A stretch of 56,230 nucleotides of DNA from a virus: IMG/VR virus record IMGVR_UViG_3300043464_001636, positions 1-56,230 of that record; one strand, 5' to 3'. The position numbers and the translations under genes are program-made. Of the stretch, positions 48,437 to 56,230 are shown one piece after another. The stretch's first letter is position 1; each line of letters opens with the position of its first letter. The notes beneath the pieces are model-generated. The model was not told the DNA's origin, did not search any database, and saw nothing but the letters and a program-made list of their open reading frames with translations.

Positions 48437-50749
48437 CTATTTCTTCTTTGGCTTTGCCTTGCCAGCGGCAACAAGCGCGTCTTCGTCAACCACCAAGACA
48501 AAAACAGCGCTTGGCTTTTTTGACTGATCCCAAGAGCCGCCCATCAATTTCGTCAAATCATCGTCCCGCACCCTGTCGCCCGGCTTTGCGCTTCCGTTTT
48601 TTACCGCCGGATGGTTTTTATCCAGCAGCCAATAGTGCTCTGACGCTTTGTATTGAGAGGAGGTCGCAGGCGGAATTATAACCTCACTCTCGGCGGCATG
48701 GTGCGGAAGCCTTTTCCCCGTGTCGGCGCCCCTTGTGTTGTTTCTCACTACGACAACGACCGTACCGCTGGGGAAGCTGCTTCCGGATTTTATGGATGAT
48801 TCGATCTCCGACGCTTTGTCGATCTTGCTAAACGAGGCGTGCGTCGGGCTGCCGGGGGCGCTGGGGTATTCGGTATTCCATCTGCCGGTCTTTAGCCACG
48901 TTTTTATCTGCTCTCCAGAAATCGCATCCAGCCGGCGAGTGACTTTGCCGTGGTACTTTGGCAGCTTTGACACGGCGCTTGCGAATGTTTGGGCTTTTTG
49001 GCTATTGGCCACCGCCTGAGCGCCTTGCTTCTCTATGTGGTGAATTTCTTTCCACTGCGACCCTCCCCACGCAAGCGCTTCGTTTCGCTCCTTTGCTGAC
49101 AGGCTGTGATTCCACACCGCGCTTACTGCCGCGTCTTGGTCGCTCGACGACATCATTGACGATGTCTTGCCTGTCGCGACCGAGTTTTTAACGGCCTCGC
49201 TCTTCTGTGAAACAGACTCCACCGCTTTCTTAAGCCCGGCGCCGTTGGCTTCTTGATACCCTTTACCGGCGACGGGCTTGCTCTTGAGCGACTTCTTGTA
49301 CGACTTCTGCCAAGCGGAGAGGCTGTCCAGTCGCTTTGACAGCGTGGCGCGAAGCTCATCTGTCTTGGCGGCCGCAAGGATCTGCTCTTTGCGCTTCAAA
49401 ACCTGCGTGATCTGCGAACTGATCTCTTTGTTGCTGAGAGAGCCAAAAACGCTGGCAGACGCCGAGTTGATCGAGGCGTCTCGAAGGCTGGATATTTCCG
49501 TCACCTCGGGGCCGAATTCCTTGTTTTTGCCTTGAGCGCGGAACGTGAGCGACCCTCCGTTGTCGACGCGAAACACTTTGCCGCCTTTTCCAACGACAAT
49601 GTTGTCGAGGTTCGCGCCCACAACGTCGTAGTTTCCGAGCAGCGCGTCGGCGACAAAATGCTTCTTGATCTTTGCGACTGCCGCTTCGTACTGCTTCGGA
49701 TTTGACGTCTTGAGTTCGCCGAGCGTTTTTCCGTCGATGAATTCCGCGACTTTTGCGGACGTTCCGTCTGCGTTCTTGTGGAGTTGCTGCTTGGGGACAT
49801 CTGCTCCTGCGGCTCGGTACAGATCGTCGGCCTGAGACTCGCTTTCAATGTGGCCCTTTGTCTTCCCAGATTTGATGACGTACTTTTTGCCGCTGGCGTC
49901 GACTGCAAGCTGGGCGCCTGTGGTGCCGCCAAGATTCTTCTCTACCTTGAGCGATGCGGGCGCCGGCGTCGTGTCTGGGTTCTCGACTGCTGCGAGGGCT
50001 TTCTCGTGCTCGTCGCCGACCTTCTTGACCGGCGCTGGCTTGCCCTTCCTTGCCGTGTCGGCTTGGGCGTCAAGCATCGCTTTTTGCTTGGCGGACGCCT
50101 CTTCTGCGGCGTTCTTCTGGGCCTCAGCGAGCGCTTTTGCCTTTGCCTCGTCGATTTCTTGCTTGATGCTCTTGGGCGTTCCGGAGACGGTCAGTTGCTT
50201 TGAAGCCTCTGCCGTCTTCGTCTTCATTGCAGCCTTGGCTTCGTCAAGCTGCTCCTTCACGCTCTTTGGAGTGCCGACGACCTCAAGCTTTTCATTCGCC
50301 TTCTTGACGCGAATCTTCTGGAGCATGGCCTCGCGCTTCTTAGCACGGGCGGCGTCGAGTGCCTGTTTTTCCTCGGCGTCTTTGGACTGCTTCTCCTTCT
50401 TACGAACAGCGGCCTTCTTGCGCGCGGACGAGATCTTTGCGTCCTTGGCAGCGACTTTGAGGGCGGCCGCTTTTGCAGCCAGCGCTTCCTTCGTCGCCGG
50501 GAGGCTTGCCGCTACGGCCTGCTTGCCCTTCTGAGCAAACGACTTCGGAAGATTGGGGCGGCCGTCTTCTTTTGCGCAGTTGTTTCCAACACCGAACCCG
50601 CCAGCGCCGGTCCCGCAGCCGGTCTTGCGGCCGGTCTTTGCCGGCCGCCCTGGCGCGCGCACCTTCTTCTTCTTTTGGGCCTTGCGGCCGCCTCCCATGC
50701 GCGCTCTCGCCTCTGCGATTGCGCGAAGAAGTTCAGCGCGAATGTCCAC
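48437..50749 (-). CDS. Capsid-cluster protein with HipA-like kinase and R-S-E ADP-ribosyltransferase domains
   Basis: 770 residues, GTG start with GGAG. Residues 1-60 are Lys-rich, with CGTGAGGFGVGNNCAKE, a motif I recall near the N-terminus of minor head proteins. Residues 80-250 hold Ala/Lys coiled coil and two copies of GTPKS[VI]K. Residues 270-405 look like a kinase: GGTTG loop, VIK293, E304, AEFIDG, GNYDVVGANLDN (D375, N380, equivalent to the HipA NTDDHLKN site) and VDNGG (D396). Residues 594-710 look like an ART: R605, S639 in THASFSK, and E687/E689 in AAESEVIIPP. Likely packaged and injected; activity is inference. Confidence 0.65.
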   Translation of the reverse strand: MDIRAELLRAIAEARARMGGGRKAQKKKKVRAPGRPAKTGRKTGCGTGAGGFGVGNNCAKEDGRPNLPKSFAQKGKQAVAASLPATKEALAAKAAALKVAAKDAKISSARKKAAVRKKEKQSKDAEEKQALDAARAKKREAMLQKIRVKKANEKLEVVGTPKSVKEQLDEAKAAMKTKTAEASKQLTVSGTPKSIKQEIDEAKAKALAEAQKNAAEEASAKQKAMLDAQADTARKGKPAPVKKVGDEHEKALAAVENPDTTPAPASLKVEKNLGGTTGAQLAVDASGKKYVIKSGKTKGHIESESQADDLYRAAGADVPKQQLHKNADGTSAKVAEFIDGKTLGELKTSNPKQYEAAVAKIKKHFVADALLGNYDVVGANLDNIVVGKGGKVFRVDNGGSLTFRAQGKNKEFGPEVTEISSLRDASINSASASVFGSLSNKEISSQITQVLKRKEQILAAAKTDELRATLSKRLDSLSAWQKSYKKSLKSKPVAGKGYQEANGAGLKKAVESVSQKSEAVKNSVATGKTSSMMSSSDQDAAVSAVWNHSLSAKERNEALAWGGSQWKEIHHIEKQGAQAVANSQKAQTFASAVSKLPKYHGKVTRRLDAISGEQIKTWLKTGRWNTEYPSAPGSPTHASFSKIDKASEIESSIKSGSSFPSGTVVVVVRNNTRGADTGKRLPHHAAESEVIIPPATSSQYKASEHYWLLDKNHPAVKNGSAKPGDRVRDDDLTKLMGGSWDQSKKPSAVFVLVVDEDALVAAGKAKPKKK

Positions 50750-52304
50750 GAGAGAGAGACTCCAGGGTTTTTGCCTTGAGTCGCGCCGCCGCGCTCCGCG
50801 GCTCCTCGTCAGGCTCGCCGATTGCTGAAATCGGGTCTTCCATCGAGAGCTTCTCCTCTGGAATGATCCAGAGCTTGCACAGCCCCTTCTCTTCGATCTG
50901 GCCCTCCACGACGTCGCACGAGCCGCCCTCGTTGAAGAAGACGCAGTTCGAGCACATCATGCCCTGCCCCTGGAACGGGCTTCGCTTCATGTAGTGGGAG
51001 CCGTCTGGGCCTTCCTGCGGCCACATGCCCTCGGTGTCGGCGATGGTGTTCAGCGCCTCGTAGAGGGCGTAGTTTGCAGCGGACAACGAGCCGGCAGTGG
51101 GCTGTGCGTCCATCTCTTCCGCCCTGACCTCGACGGCCTGCTCGTCAACGCTCCGCTCCATTGCGGCAGACTTGCGTTTCGACCAGTTCTTCGCCGGCGT
51201 GCCGCCCCACAGGAGCCACGCCACGAAGCCGGGTTTTTCCTCGCCGGCCTTGTCCCAGCCTGGTGACTTGCTCGCCGTCTCGTGGCGGGCGAACCACGCA
51301 TTCATCTCCTTAACGTGATCCTCGGCCAGCGACTCGCGGCGGGCGATCTTGTTGGCGCGGGCCACGGTCTCGGGCTTGAGGCCGTCGCCAGACTTCCCCT
51401 CTTCGTGCAGACGCAGGCCGCGCTTGGCCGCGGCGGCCATGCCGGCCGTCGGCTTGAGGTCTACGGCCCGCTCGTCTGGCATCGAGTCGATGAACGCAGG
51501 AACCTCGCCCATGACGTTGCTGGCGGCGACGAGTTCCGACATCATTTTGGCCACGAATTCGTCGGTCTCTTCCCAGTAGCCTTCCTCGAACTCGTACTTG
51601 CGGACGAGCACGATCGGATCGCCAGGCTTGGCCTCCATCGGCTCGGAGAGGTATTCGCCAAGCTGGCCCTCTTCCATGACGTATTCGATCTGACCGACGC
51701 CGCCGTCCCAGGCCACGAACGCGCCCTGCGAATACATCGTCGCGGCGGCGCGAGTGTGAACGACGTCGAGGGCGCGGCGGCTCACGAACGACTCAGTGGC
51801 GCTGTAGGCCGGCTTAAGGACCGGCCCGACATCGAAGAGGCCGTCGATCGTGCGAATCTCACGCAACTGCCGGCCGTCGGCTGTGCGACTCCAGGCTTCA
51901 CCGGATCCTTTCACGCGGAACGCGAAGCTCGAGCCTCGCACATCAGAGCGCTCGATGGCTTCAACGACGTCAGCACGAGATTCCGGTGGGTCGATCTCGT
52001 ATCGCAATCCGCGTTCGTCCACGAACAGGCGCAGCGTGCCGGAGGACTCTCGTCCCAGCAAAAACATCGGATCGTGGTTGTAGAGGGCCACGACGTCGGT
52101 GCCGCGCTTCATGACCTCGTCGAACGCGCCTGGGGAGATTCTTTCCACGAACCCGCCCAAGTCCTGCGAGTCGGAATTAAATAATGCCGCATAGCCGCGG
52201 ATGACCGGCTTTTTCTTGCCCGTCTTCTCGCACATGCACCGTTCGACGACCGCCTCGGTCTCGATCAGCCGGCGTTCAACGTCTTCTCGACTCTCTCCGT
52301 CCAT
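50733..52304 (-). CDS. HK97-type prohead protease with long C-terminal extension
   Basis: 523 residues from the ATG at 52304 with AGGAGG. The first 180 residues are the serine protease: RGYAALFNSDSQDLGGFVER, ALYNHDP with H77, and RGSSFAF with the Ser at 125-126. The extension contains GLRLHEEGKSGDGLKPETVA and GFVAWLLWGGTPAKNW, seen in other phage head proteins, and a late CSNCVFFNEGGSCDVVEG cysteine patch. It cleaves scaffold from the capsid protein. Confidence 0.85.
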   Translation of the reverse strand: MDGESREDVERRLIETEAVVERCMCEKTGKKKPVIRGYAALFNSDSQDLGGFVERISPGAFDEVMKRGTDVVALYNHDPMFLLGRESSGTLRLFVDERGLRYEIDPPESRADVVEAIERSDVRGSSFAFRVKGSGEAWSRTADGRQLREIRTIDGLFDVGPVLKPAYSATESFVSRRALDVVHTRAAATMYSQGAFVAWDGGVGQIEYVMEEGQLGEYLSEPMEAKPGDPIVLVRKYEFEEGYWEETDEFVAKMMSELVAASNVMGEVPAFIDSMPDERAVDLKPTAGMAAAAKRGLRLHEEGKSGDGLKPETVARANKIARRESLAEDHVKEMNAWFARHETASKSPGWDKAGEEKPGFVAWLLWGGTPAKNWSKRKSAAMERSVDEQAVEVRAEEMDAQPTAGSLSAANYALYEALNTIADTEGMWPQEGPDGSHYMKRSPFQGQGMMCSNCVFFNEGGSCDVVEGQIEEKGLCKLWIIPEEKLSMEDPISAIGEPDEEPRSAAARLKAKTLESLSRGHSR

Positions 52305-53866
52305 GTTCCCGTAACCTCCTCGTAGGGCTTTCCGCTGCGGTGGCATTCCAGCAGCAGGTCTCGCGTCTCATTCATCCATGCGGCCGCAAACTCGTCTATC
52401 TGTCGGCCTGTAGCCTTCGCGGCGTCGCATAGTTCTGTCTTCATGCGGCCCTCGTGGGCCTCAAGCCACGCGGCCAGCTTGGCCGGCTTCTTGCGACGCT
52501 CGAGGATTCCGTCGGCTTCGATCGACGCCAGCTTTCGCAGCGTCTGGGCGAAGAGCACCTCGGAGGCGCTGCGGGCGGCGTCCACTGGAGGTGGCGGAGC
52601 CTCCTCAGCCTGCGTCGCCTCCGCTTCGAGTGCGGGCGGTGGCTCTTCCTCGGGTGGCACAGGCTCCTCCACTGGCGGCGCCACCACAAACGACTCCAGA
52701 AGGGCCATGTTCACCTGCACGAACCGCTTGTCGCCTTCGTCGATCGGGTTCAGCCCTTCGCTCGTTCTGATCTCATTTATCGAAAGAACGCCAAGCTGCC
52801 AGAGTTCTTTGTAGTAGCTGGCCCTTCCGGCGTTGTCACCGCGCATCAAGCCTCGGACGTCGAACTCTGCAAAGTAGTTCTCGTCGTCCATGATGAGGTC
52901 GCGACGGCAGGCTGATTCCCAGCGGCGCAGCCACGGTACGAGCGAGAACGTCACAAAGTCCAGCCCCTGCTGCTCTACTGAACTGTAGGAACTCTTCGTC
53001 AAATCCCCGATCATGTAGGCCGGCACACGGTAGATGCGAGCTATGTCTTCGACTTGGTAGCGCCTGGTCTCGATGAGCTGGGCAGACTCATTCGTGCCGG
53101 AAAGTTCTTTGACTTTGATGCCGTGCGGGAGGACGGCCGTTCGCCCGTTTTGGTTTGGGCCGCGGTGCATATCCTCCCAGGACTGCCGGAGTCTCTGCGC
53201 AGTCTCAGGCTTCAGCGGCTGATCGCTCTCCAAGACCACCCCAGGGCGCGCGCCGTTGCCGAAGTACGCGCTCGAGTGCAGTTCAGTGGCCCGCGCCAGC
53301 CCGATGGCTTCGCGGGAAAGCATCGTCGGAATGTATCCCTTCACGCCGTCCTGGGTGAGCCACCGCAGGTGAAAGATCTGATCCTGCGTGTACGCGGTCG
53401 GATCCATTTTGTCTGGCTCTTGGTACAGATACCGGAGCCTTCCAGACTTCAGGCGCTCGACTTTCATCCTGCTTGGGTGCAGCGGCCAGAGTTCTGTGAC
53501 GGCGCCAAACTTGCCAGGGCGGATCTCTGCGTAGGCGTTGCCCCACAAAAGAAGCCAGCTTTGCATGAGTTCCCGAAACTCAAACGACGTCATCCAGCCG
53601 TTTGGCTGTTCTGACAGAATTAGATGCAGCGGCATCCCGGCAGCGACTTCTTTGCCGCCAGTCGGGATCCGGTGGAACAGGTTGAATGGAAGCGTCGCGA
53701 CCGACTCCGAGATCACCCGCACGCAGGCCAGAACGGCGCTGCACTGCAGGGCTGTTTCCGGCGTGAGTGCGATGCCAGCGACGGTTTTGCGGTCTTCCGA
53801 CAGTTCCTCGAATACGCGGGAGATGCTCCGCATTTCAACGATGTCTTCGATCGCCGCTTCTTCCAT
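52265..53866 (-). CDS. Portal protein, HK97 family
   Basis: 533 residues, TGATG overlap with terminase. Typical portal pieces: LTPETALQCSAVLACVRVIS, LPFNLFHR, SFEFRELMQSWLLLWGNAYA, IFHLRWLTQDG, RRYQVEDIARIYRVPAYMIG and VEQQGLDFVTFSLVPWLRRW. The C-terminal 140 residues are a Pro/Glu-rich linker (VEEPVPPEEEPPP) and a helical tail. Forms the dodecameric DNA gate at the capsid vertex. Confidence 0.95.
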   Translation of the reverse strand: MEEAAIEDIVEMRSISRVFEELSEDRKTVAGIALTPETALQCSAVLACVRVISESVATLPFNLFHRIPTGGKEVAAGMPLHLILSEQPNGWMTSFEFRELMQSWLLLWGNAYAEIRPGKFGAVTELWPLHPSRMKVERLKSGRLRYLYQEPDKMDPTAYTQDQIFHLRWLTQDGVKGYIPTMLSREAIGLARATELHSSAYFGNGARPGVVLESDQPLKPETAQRLRQSWEDMHRGPNQNGRTAVLPHGIKVKELSGTNESAQLIETRRYQVEDIARIYRVPAYMIGDLTKSSYSSVEQQGLDFVTFSLVPWLRRWESACRRDLIMDDENYFAEFDVRGLMRGDNAGRASYYKELWQLGVLSINEIRTSEGLNPIDEGDKRFVQVNMALLESFVVAPPVEEPVPPEEEPPPALEAEATQAEEAPPPPVDAARSASEVLFAQTLRKLASIEADGILERRKKPAKLAAWLEAHEGRMKTELCDAAKATGRQIDEFAAAWMNETRDLLLECHRSGKPYEEVTGTWTERVEKTLNAG

Positions 53867-55383
53867 CAGATCACCAGAAGTTCGGGTTCGGACTGCGGCC
53901 CATACGTTTCGCCGCTCGAGAGTGCGAGGGCCATGATGCAGGCGACGATTCCGTCGATGCGGCCTAGGTCGTGCGAAGACTTCTTGACGGGCTTGATGAG
54001 CCCTTCGTCGTTAGTCTTTATCTGCACGTTGCTTGCCTGCCACGAAAGCACGGGGTTTCCGGCGTGTCGCAGCCGGCCGGAAATTACAAGATTTTCGAGC
54101 AGACGCGTCGGCGCGTTCAGGGGGCCAAAACCCTGTCCGAACGGGTGGACGGCCTGCCCCTCGGCAGATAGTTGTGTCATCAAGTGAATCGCATTCCAGC
54201 GATCCACAGCGATGCCCTTTACCCAGTTTTTCTCGCAGAATTCGAGAATGTAATCCCGAATCTGGTCGTAATCTGTAACGTCTCCATCTGTAAGTCTAAC
54301 AAATCCATCCTTTACCCACTGTTTATACGGGACTCTGTCCTGCTTATCTCTGCGGTCGGCGTTCTCATCTGGGATCCAGAACATCGCCTGAATGTCAAAC
54401 GTGCCGTCGGCATCTGGCCACGCGGCCACAAACGCCGTCGTGTCGTAGGTGCTCGCAAGGTCGAGGCCGCAGTAGCATGGCCGCCCCGCCGTGCTGCGAA
54501 GCGGGGCGTCGCAGCCCTCCCACGCACCATGCCGGAAGAACTTCTCTTCTGAGGTCGTCCACTGGTTCAAGTGGAGGCGGCGAAAGGTCATTTCGTCGGC
54601 CGTCGACTCCTTGGCCTTCGCAGACATCTGCGTAAAGTAGTCTTCCTTAATCGTTACGCCGTAGTTTGGGTTGGCGTCGCGCCAGGTCTGGGGCTCAAAC
54701 GGGTCTGCGTCGGGCGCAGCCGCAAAGATGCAGGGCAGGAAGGTGTCGTCCTTGAGGACACCGTCGCGGATCTTCTCGGCCCGCTCCCAGGTCTTGAAGC
54801 ATGGCGACTGCCGGTCGTACCCCGCTGTGGTCAAAAAGATAGTCAGCGGCTGCCGGCGGGCGCCGGTGGCTGTCTCGAGCACATCGACCAGCTCTCGGTC
54901 TTTCTGAACGTGATACTCGTCCACGAGGATGCACGATGGGTTGTAGCCGTGCTTGGTCGCCGCCTCGCTAGAAATTGTTTTCATCACGGCGTTGGTGTCG
55001 GGAACTGCAATGCTGTTCCTGTAGAGTTTGCAACGGGAGAGCAGCGTCGGGTTGCTCTCGACCATCTGCTTGGCGGCGTCGTGAAGAAGGGCGGCCTGCT
55101 GCCGGTCGCCGGCTGCCACGATCACCTCGGCCCCGATGTCGTCGCAGAACAACATATAGAGGCCAATGGCTGCGCAAAGCTGAGTCTTTCCATTTTTGCG
55201 CGGAATCGCAAGCAGGCTGGAGCGATATAAGCGAAGGCCGTCGTCGCGCTTGGTGTTGAACAGCTTGTCCAGGTACGCGGCCTGCCACGGGAACAGCTCG
55301 AACGGCTTCCCGGCGTGCTCGCCGCGGGTGTGCCGCAGGCAGGAGATGAAATCGCGTATGTCAACCACCGGCCAGCAGCGCAC
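53866..55383 (-). CDS. terL: Terminase large subunit
   Basis: 505 residues. N-terminal ATPase: adenine site FELFPWQ, Walker A AIPRKNGKTQ (59-68), Walker B CILVDEYH with D155/E156, and the coupling ITLTTAGY-like segment. C-terminal RNase H-type nuclease: YCGLDLASTYDTTAFVA, GIAVDRWNA and GRIDGIVACIMAL hold the acidic metal ligands. It packages DNA into the prohead. The GTG at 55383 is the longest start; GTG at 55365 is also possible. Confidence 0.95.
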   Translation of the reverse strand: MRCWPVVDIRDFISCLRHTRGEHAGKPFELFPWQAAYLDKLFNTKRDDGLRLYRSSLLAIPRKNGKTQLCAAIGLYMLFCDDIGAEVIVAAGDRQQAALLHDAAKQMVESNPTLLSRCKLYRNSIAVPDTNAVMKTISSEAATKHGYNPSCILVDEYHVQKDRELVDVLETATGARRQPLTIFLTTAGYDRQSPCFKTWERAEKIRDGVLKDDTFLPCIFAAAPDADPFEPQTWRDANPNYGVTIKEDYFTQMSAKAKESTADEMTFRRLHLNQWTTSEEKFFRHGAWEGCDAPLRSTAGRPCYCGLDLASTYDTTAFVAAWPDADGTFDIQAMFWIPDENADRRDKQDRVPYKQWVKDGFVRLTDGDVTDYDQIRDYILEFCEKNWVKGIAVDRWNAIHLMTQLSAEGQAVHPFGQGFGPLNAPTRLLENLVISGRLRHAGNPVLSWQASNVQIKTNDEGLIKPVKKSSHDLGRIDGIVACIMALALSSGETYGPQSEPELLVI

Positions 55384-55849
55384 TCATTGGGTCTGCCGAT
55401 TTTCCCTGGCGGTCGATCACTGCCATCCCCAGACGCGTCCTGTCTGCAGGGGTGAAGCCGAGCACGGCCTCGAGTTGGCGAAGTTGCTCGTGACACGCCG
55501 TCGCCTGGGCGAACGCCGGAGTCGGCTTCGCGGCCTTCTCCTCGCCGGAGCGGCCGGTCATCGAGTGATAGTGGATGGCGTTCTTGGAGAGTTCCTCCTC
55601 GGCCGAATACCATCGGTCGAGCGTTGCGGCATACCGAATAACGGTGTGCTTGTCCGTCTTCGCAAGAACGCCCATCGCATCAAGGTTGCGGGCTGCCTCC
55701 CGAAAGAAGTCGGCGGCCCGCTCCCGCAGAAACGTCGGCGGCTCCGGGAGAGTCTCATAGAACTCGCCAAGCTCCTCCCGATGGTCGGCGCGCCATGAAC
55801 CCTTGAGGGCCAGAACGTGCTTCGGTTGTGGAGGTGGGCCGCGTCGCAC
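55361..55849 (-). CDS. terS: Terminase small subunit, P27-like
   Basis: 162 residues from GTG at 55849 with GGGAGA upstream. RRGPPPQPKHVLALKGSWRA is the typical opening of P27-type small terminases, followed by helical AADFFREAARNLDAMGVL and a late C-terminal helix. The ATG at 55888 is less likely because no ribosome-binding site precedes it. Recognises the packaging site and recruits the large subunit. Confidence 0.8.
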   Translation of the reverse strand: MRRGPPPQPKHVLALKGSWRADHREELGEFYETLPEPPTFLRERAADFFREAARNLDAMGVLAKTDKHTVIRYAATLDRWYSAEEELSKNAIHYHSMTGRSGEEKAAKPTPAFAQATACHEQLRQLEAVLGFTPADRTRLGMAVIDRQGKSADPMSALLAGG

Positions 55850-55862
55850 TTGACAATCTCCC

Positions 55863-55878
55863 GTATTCCTTAGAATAC
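55863..55878. promoter_or_regulatory. Inverted repeat upstream of terS
   Basis: GTATTC-CTTA-GAATAC, a perfect 6-bp inverted repeat 14 bases before the GTG start. On the minus strand it includes TATTCT, which could be part of a -10. It may be an operator or leader hairpin for the structural operon. From 55889 to 56055 no gene was found; there is a GC-rich run with a poly-C stretch near 56015-56030. Confidence 0.45.
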
Positions 55879-56055
55879 AGGCCAACATGAAGGCGCTGCA
55901 GGTTATGCACGAAACCGGGGGAGTTACGAACCGGAGCCATTTTTGGCTAAACCCGTGAACGCGTGCGAGACGTTAGCATGCGGTCTGCCGCGGGGGGCGA
56001 AAAAATTGCCCTACCCCCCCTCCCCCGCCGCAAAATTTCGAGCGCGGTTTTCGAG

Positions 56056-56230
56056 GGCATCGAGCCGGCCAGGGCATCGAGCCGGCCAGGGCATCGAGCC
56101 GGCCAGGGCATCGAGCCGGCCAGGGCATCGAGCCGGCCAGGGCGTCGAGCCGGCCAGGGCATCGAGCCGGCCAGGGCATCGAGCCGGCCAGGGCATCGAG
56201 CCGGCCAGGGCATCGAGCCGGCCAGGGCAT
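56056..56230. repeat. Tandem 17-bp repeat array (right end)
   Basis: Ten copies of GGCATCGAGCCGGCCAG (56056-56225), one of them with a single change (GGCGTCG at 56141), and five bases of an eleventh. It runs off the window edge. Same period as both left arrays and with the CGGCCAGG core of the first one. Long ORFs through it are products of the repeat and are not called as genes. Confidence 0.95.

Noticed and set aside
55947-56230. Open frames (minus strand) through the right-end array
   Set aside because: The 17-bp unit gives a 51-base period that stays open in several frames; the peptides are simple repeats with no start signal.

Overview
The window is an essentially complete genome of a temperate, tailed double-stranded DNA phage with a long-tailed (siphovirus-like) HK97-type virion. 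No bacterial flanking genes are seen. The sequence is GC-rich, tightly packed with overlapping ATGA, GTGA and TGATG stop-start junctions, and uses normal Shine-Dalgarno sites. Both ends lie in tandem arrays of 17-bp units, so the sequence probably stops inside a repeat region rather than at natural termini; in a circular or permuted genome the two ends would be neighbours between terS and the early genes. The host cannot be named from sequence alone. A near-consensus sigma-54 promoter, a phage CsrA and several small Cys-rich and helix-turn-helix proteins that resemble, from memory, proteins seen in Planctomycetota and their phages make that phylum my best but unverified guess.

Layout. 1-270: repeat arrays and a sigma-54-type promoter. 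308-5564 (+ strand): eighteen small genes, mostly unrecognised, with a pyrimidine-dimer glycosylase-like protein, a DUF6878-like and a DUF6915-like protein, and a double helix-turn-helix regulator. 5537-15009 (- strand): a CsrA-led operon with two DNA methyltransferases, a possible acetyltransferase, a CAP-like secreted protein, a VRR-NUC nuclease, a small-molecule methyltransferase, two glycosyltransferases, a lysis-like group (several single-membrane-segment proteins around a papain-like protease) and an HNH nuclease. 15006-21203 (-): replication genes (UvrD-like helicase, primase-polymerase, a possible ssDNA-binding protein, a coiled-coil protein, SNF2-like helicase). 21230-22985: a divergent control region with a helix-turn-helix regulator on one side and a small protein plus tyrosine integrase on the other. 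23007-30101 (-): accessory and tail-tip genes, including an RNA polymerase alpha-CTD-like protein, a LamG-like fibre protein, a dNMP kinase, a metallophosphoesterase and a zincin.

30103-55849 (-): virion genes. In transcription order (right to left) these are small and large terminase, portal, prohead protease, a kinase plus ADP-ribosyltransferase fusion, major capsid protein, a decoration-like protein, a glycosyltransferase, head-tail connectors, tail tube proteins, the G/GT tail chaperones with a GGGAAAA frameshift site, a 1747-residue tape measure and large tail-tip proteins.

The most interesting items are the predicted kinase-ART protein encoded inside the capsid cluster (a candidate injected effector), the 17-bp arrays with the adjoining sigma-54-like promoter, the phage CsrA with its own promoter, the alpha-CTD mimic, the divergent switch sharing one -35 element with a leaderless regulator, and a papain-like protease where an endolysin is expected. 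All family assignments rest on motif reading, with no database search.
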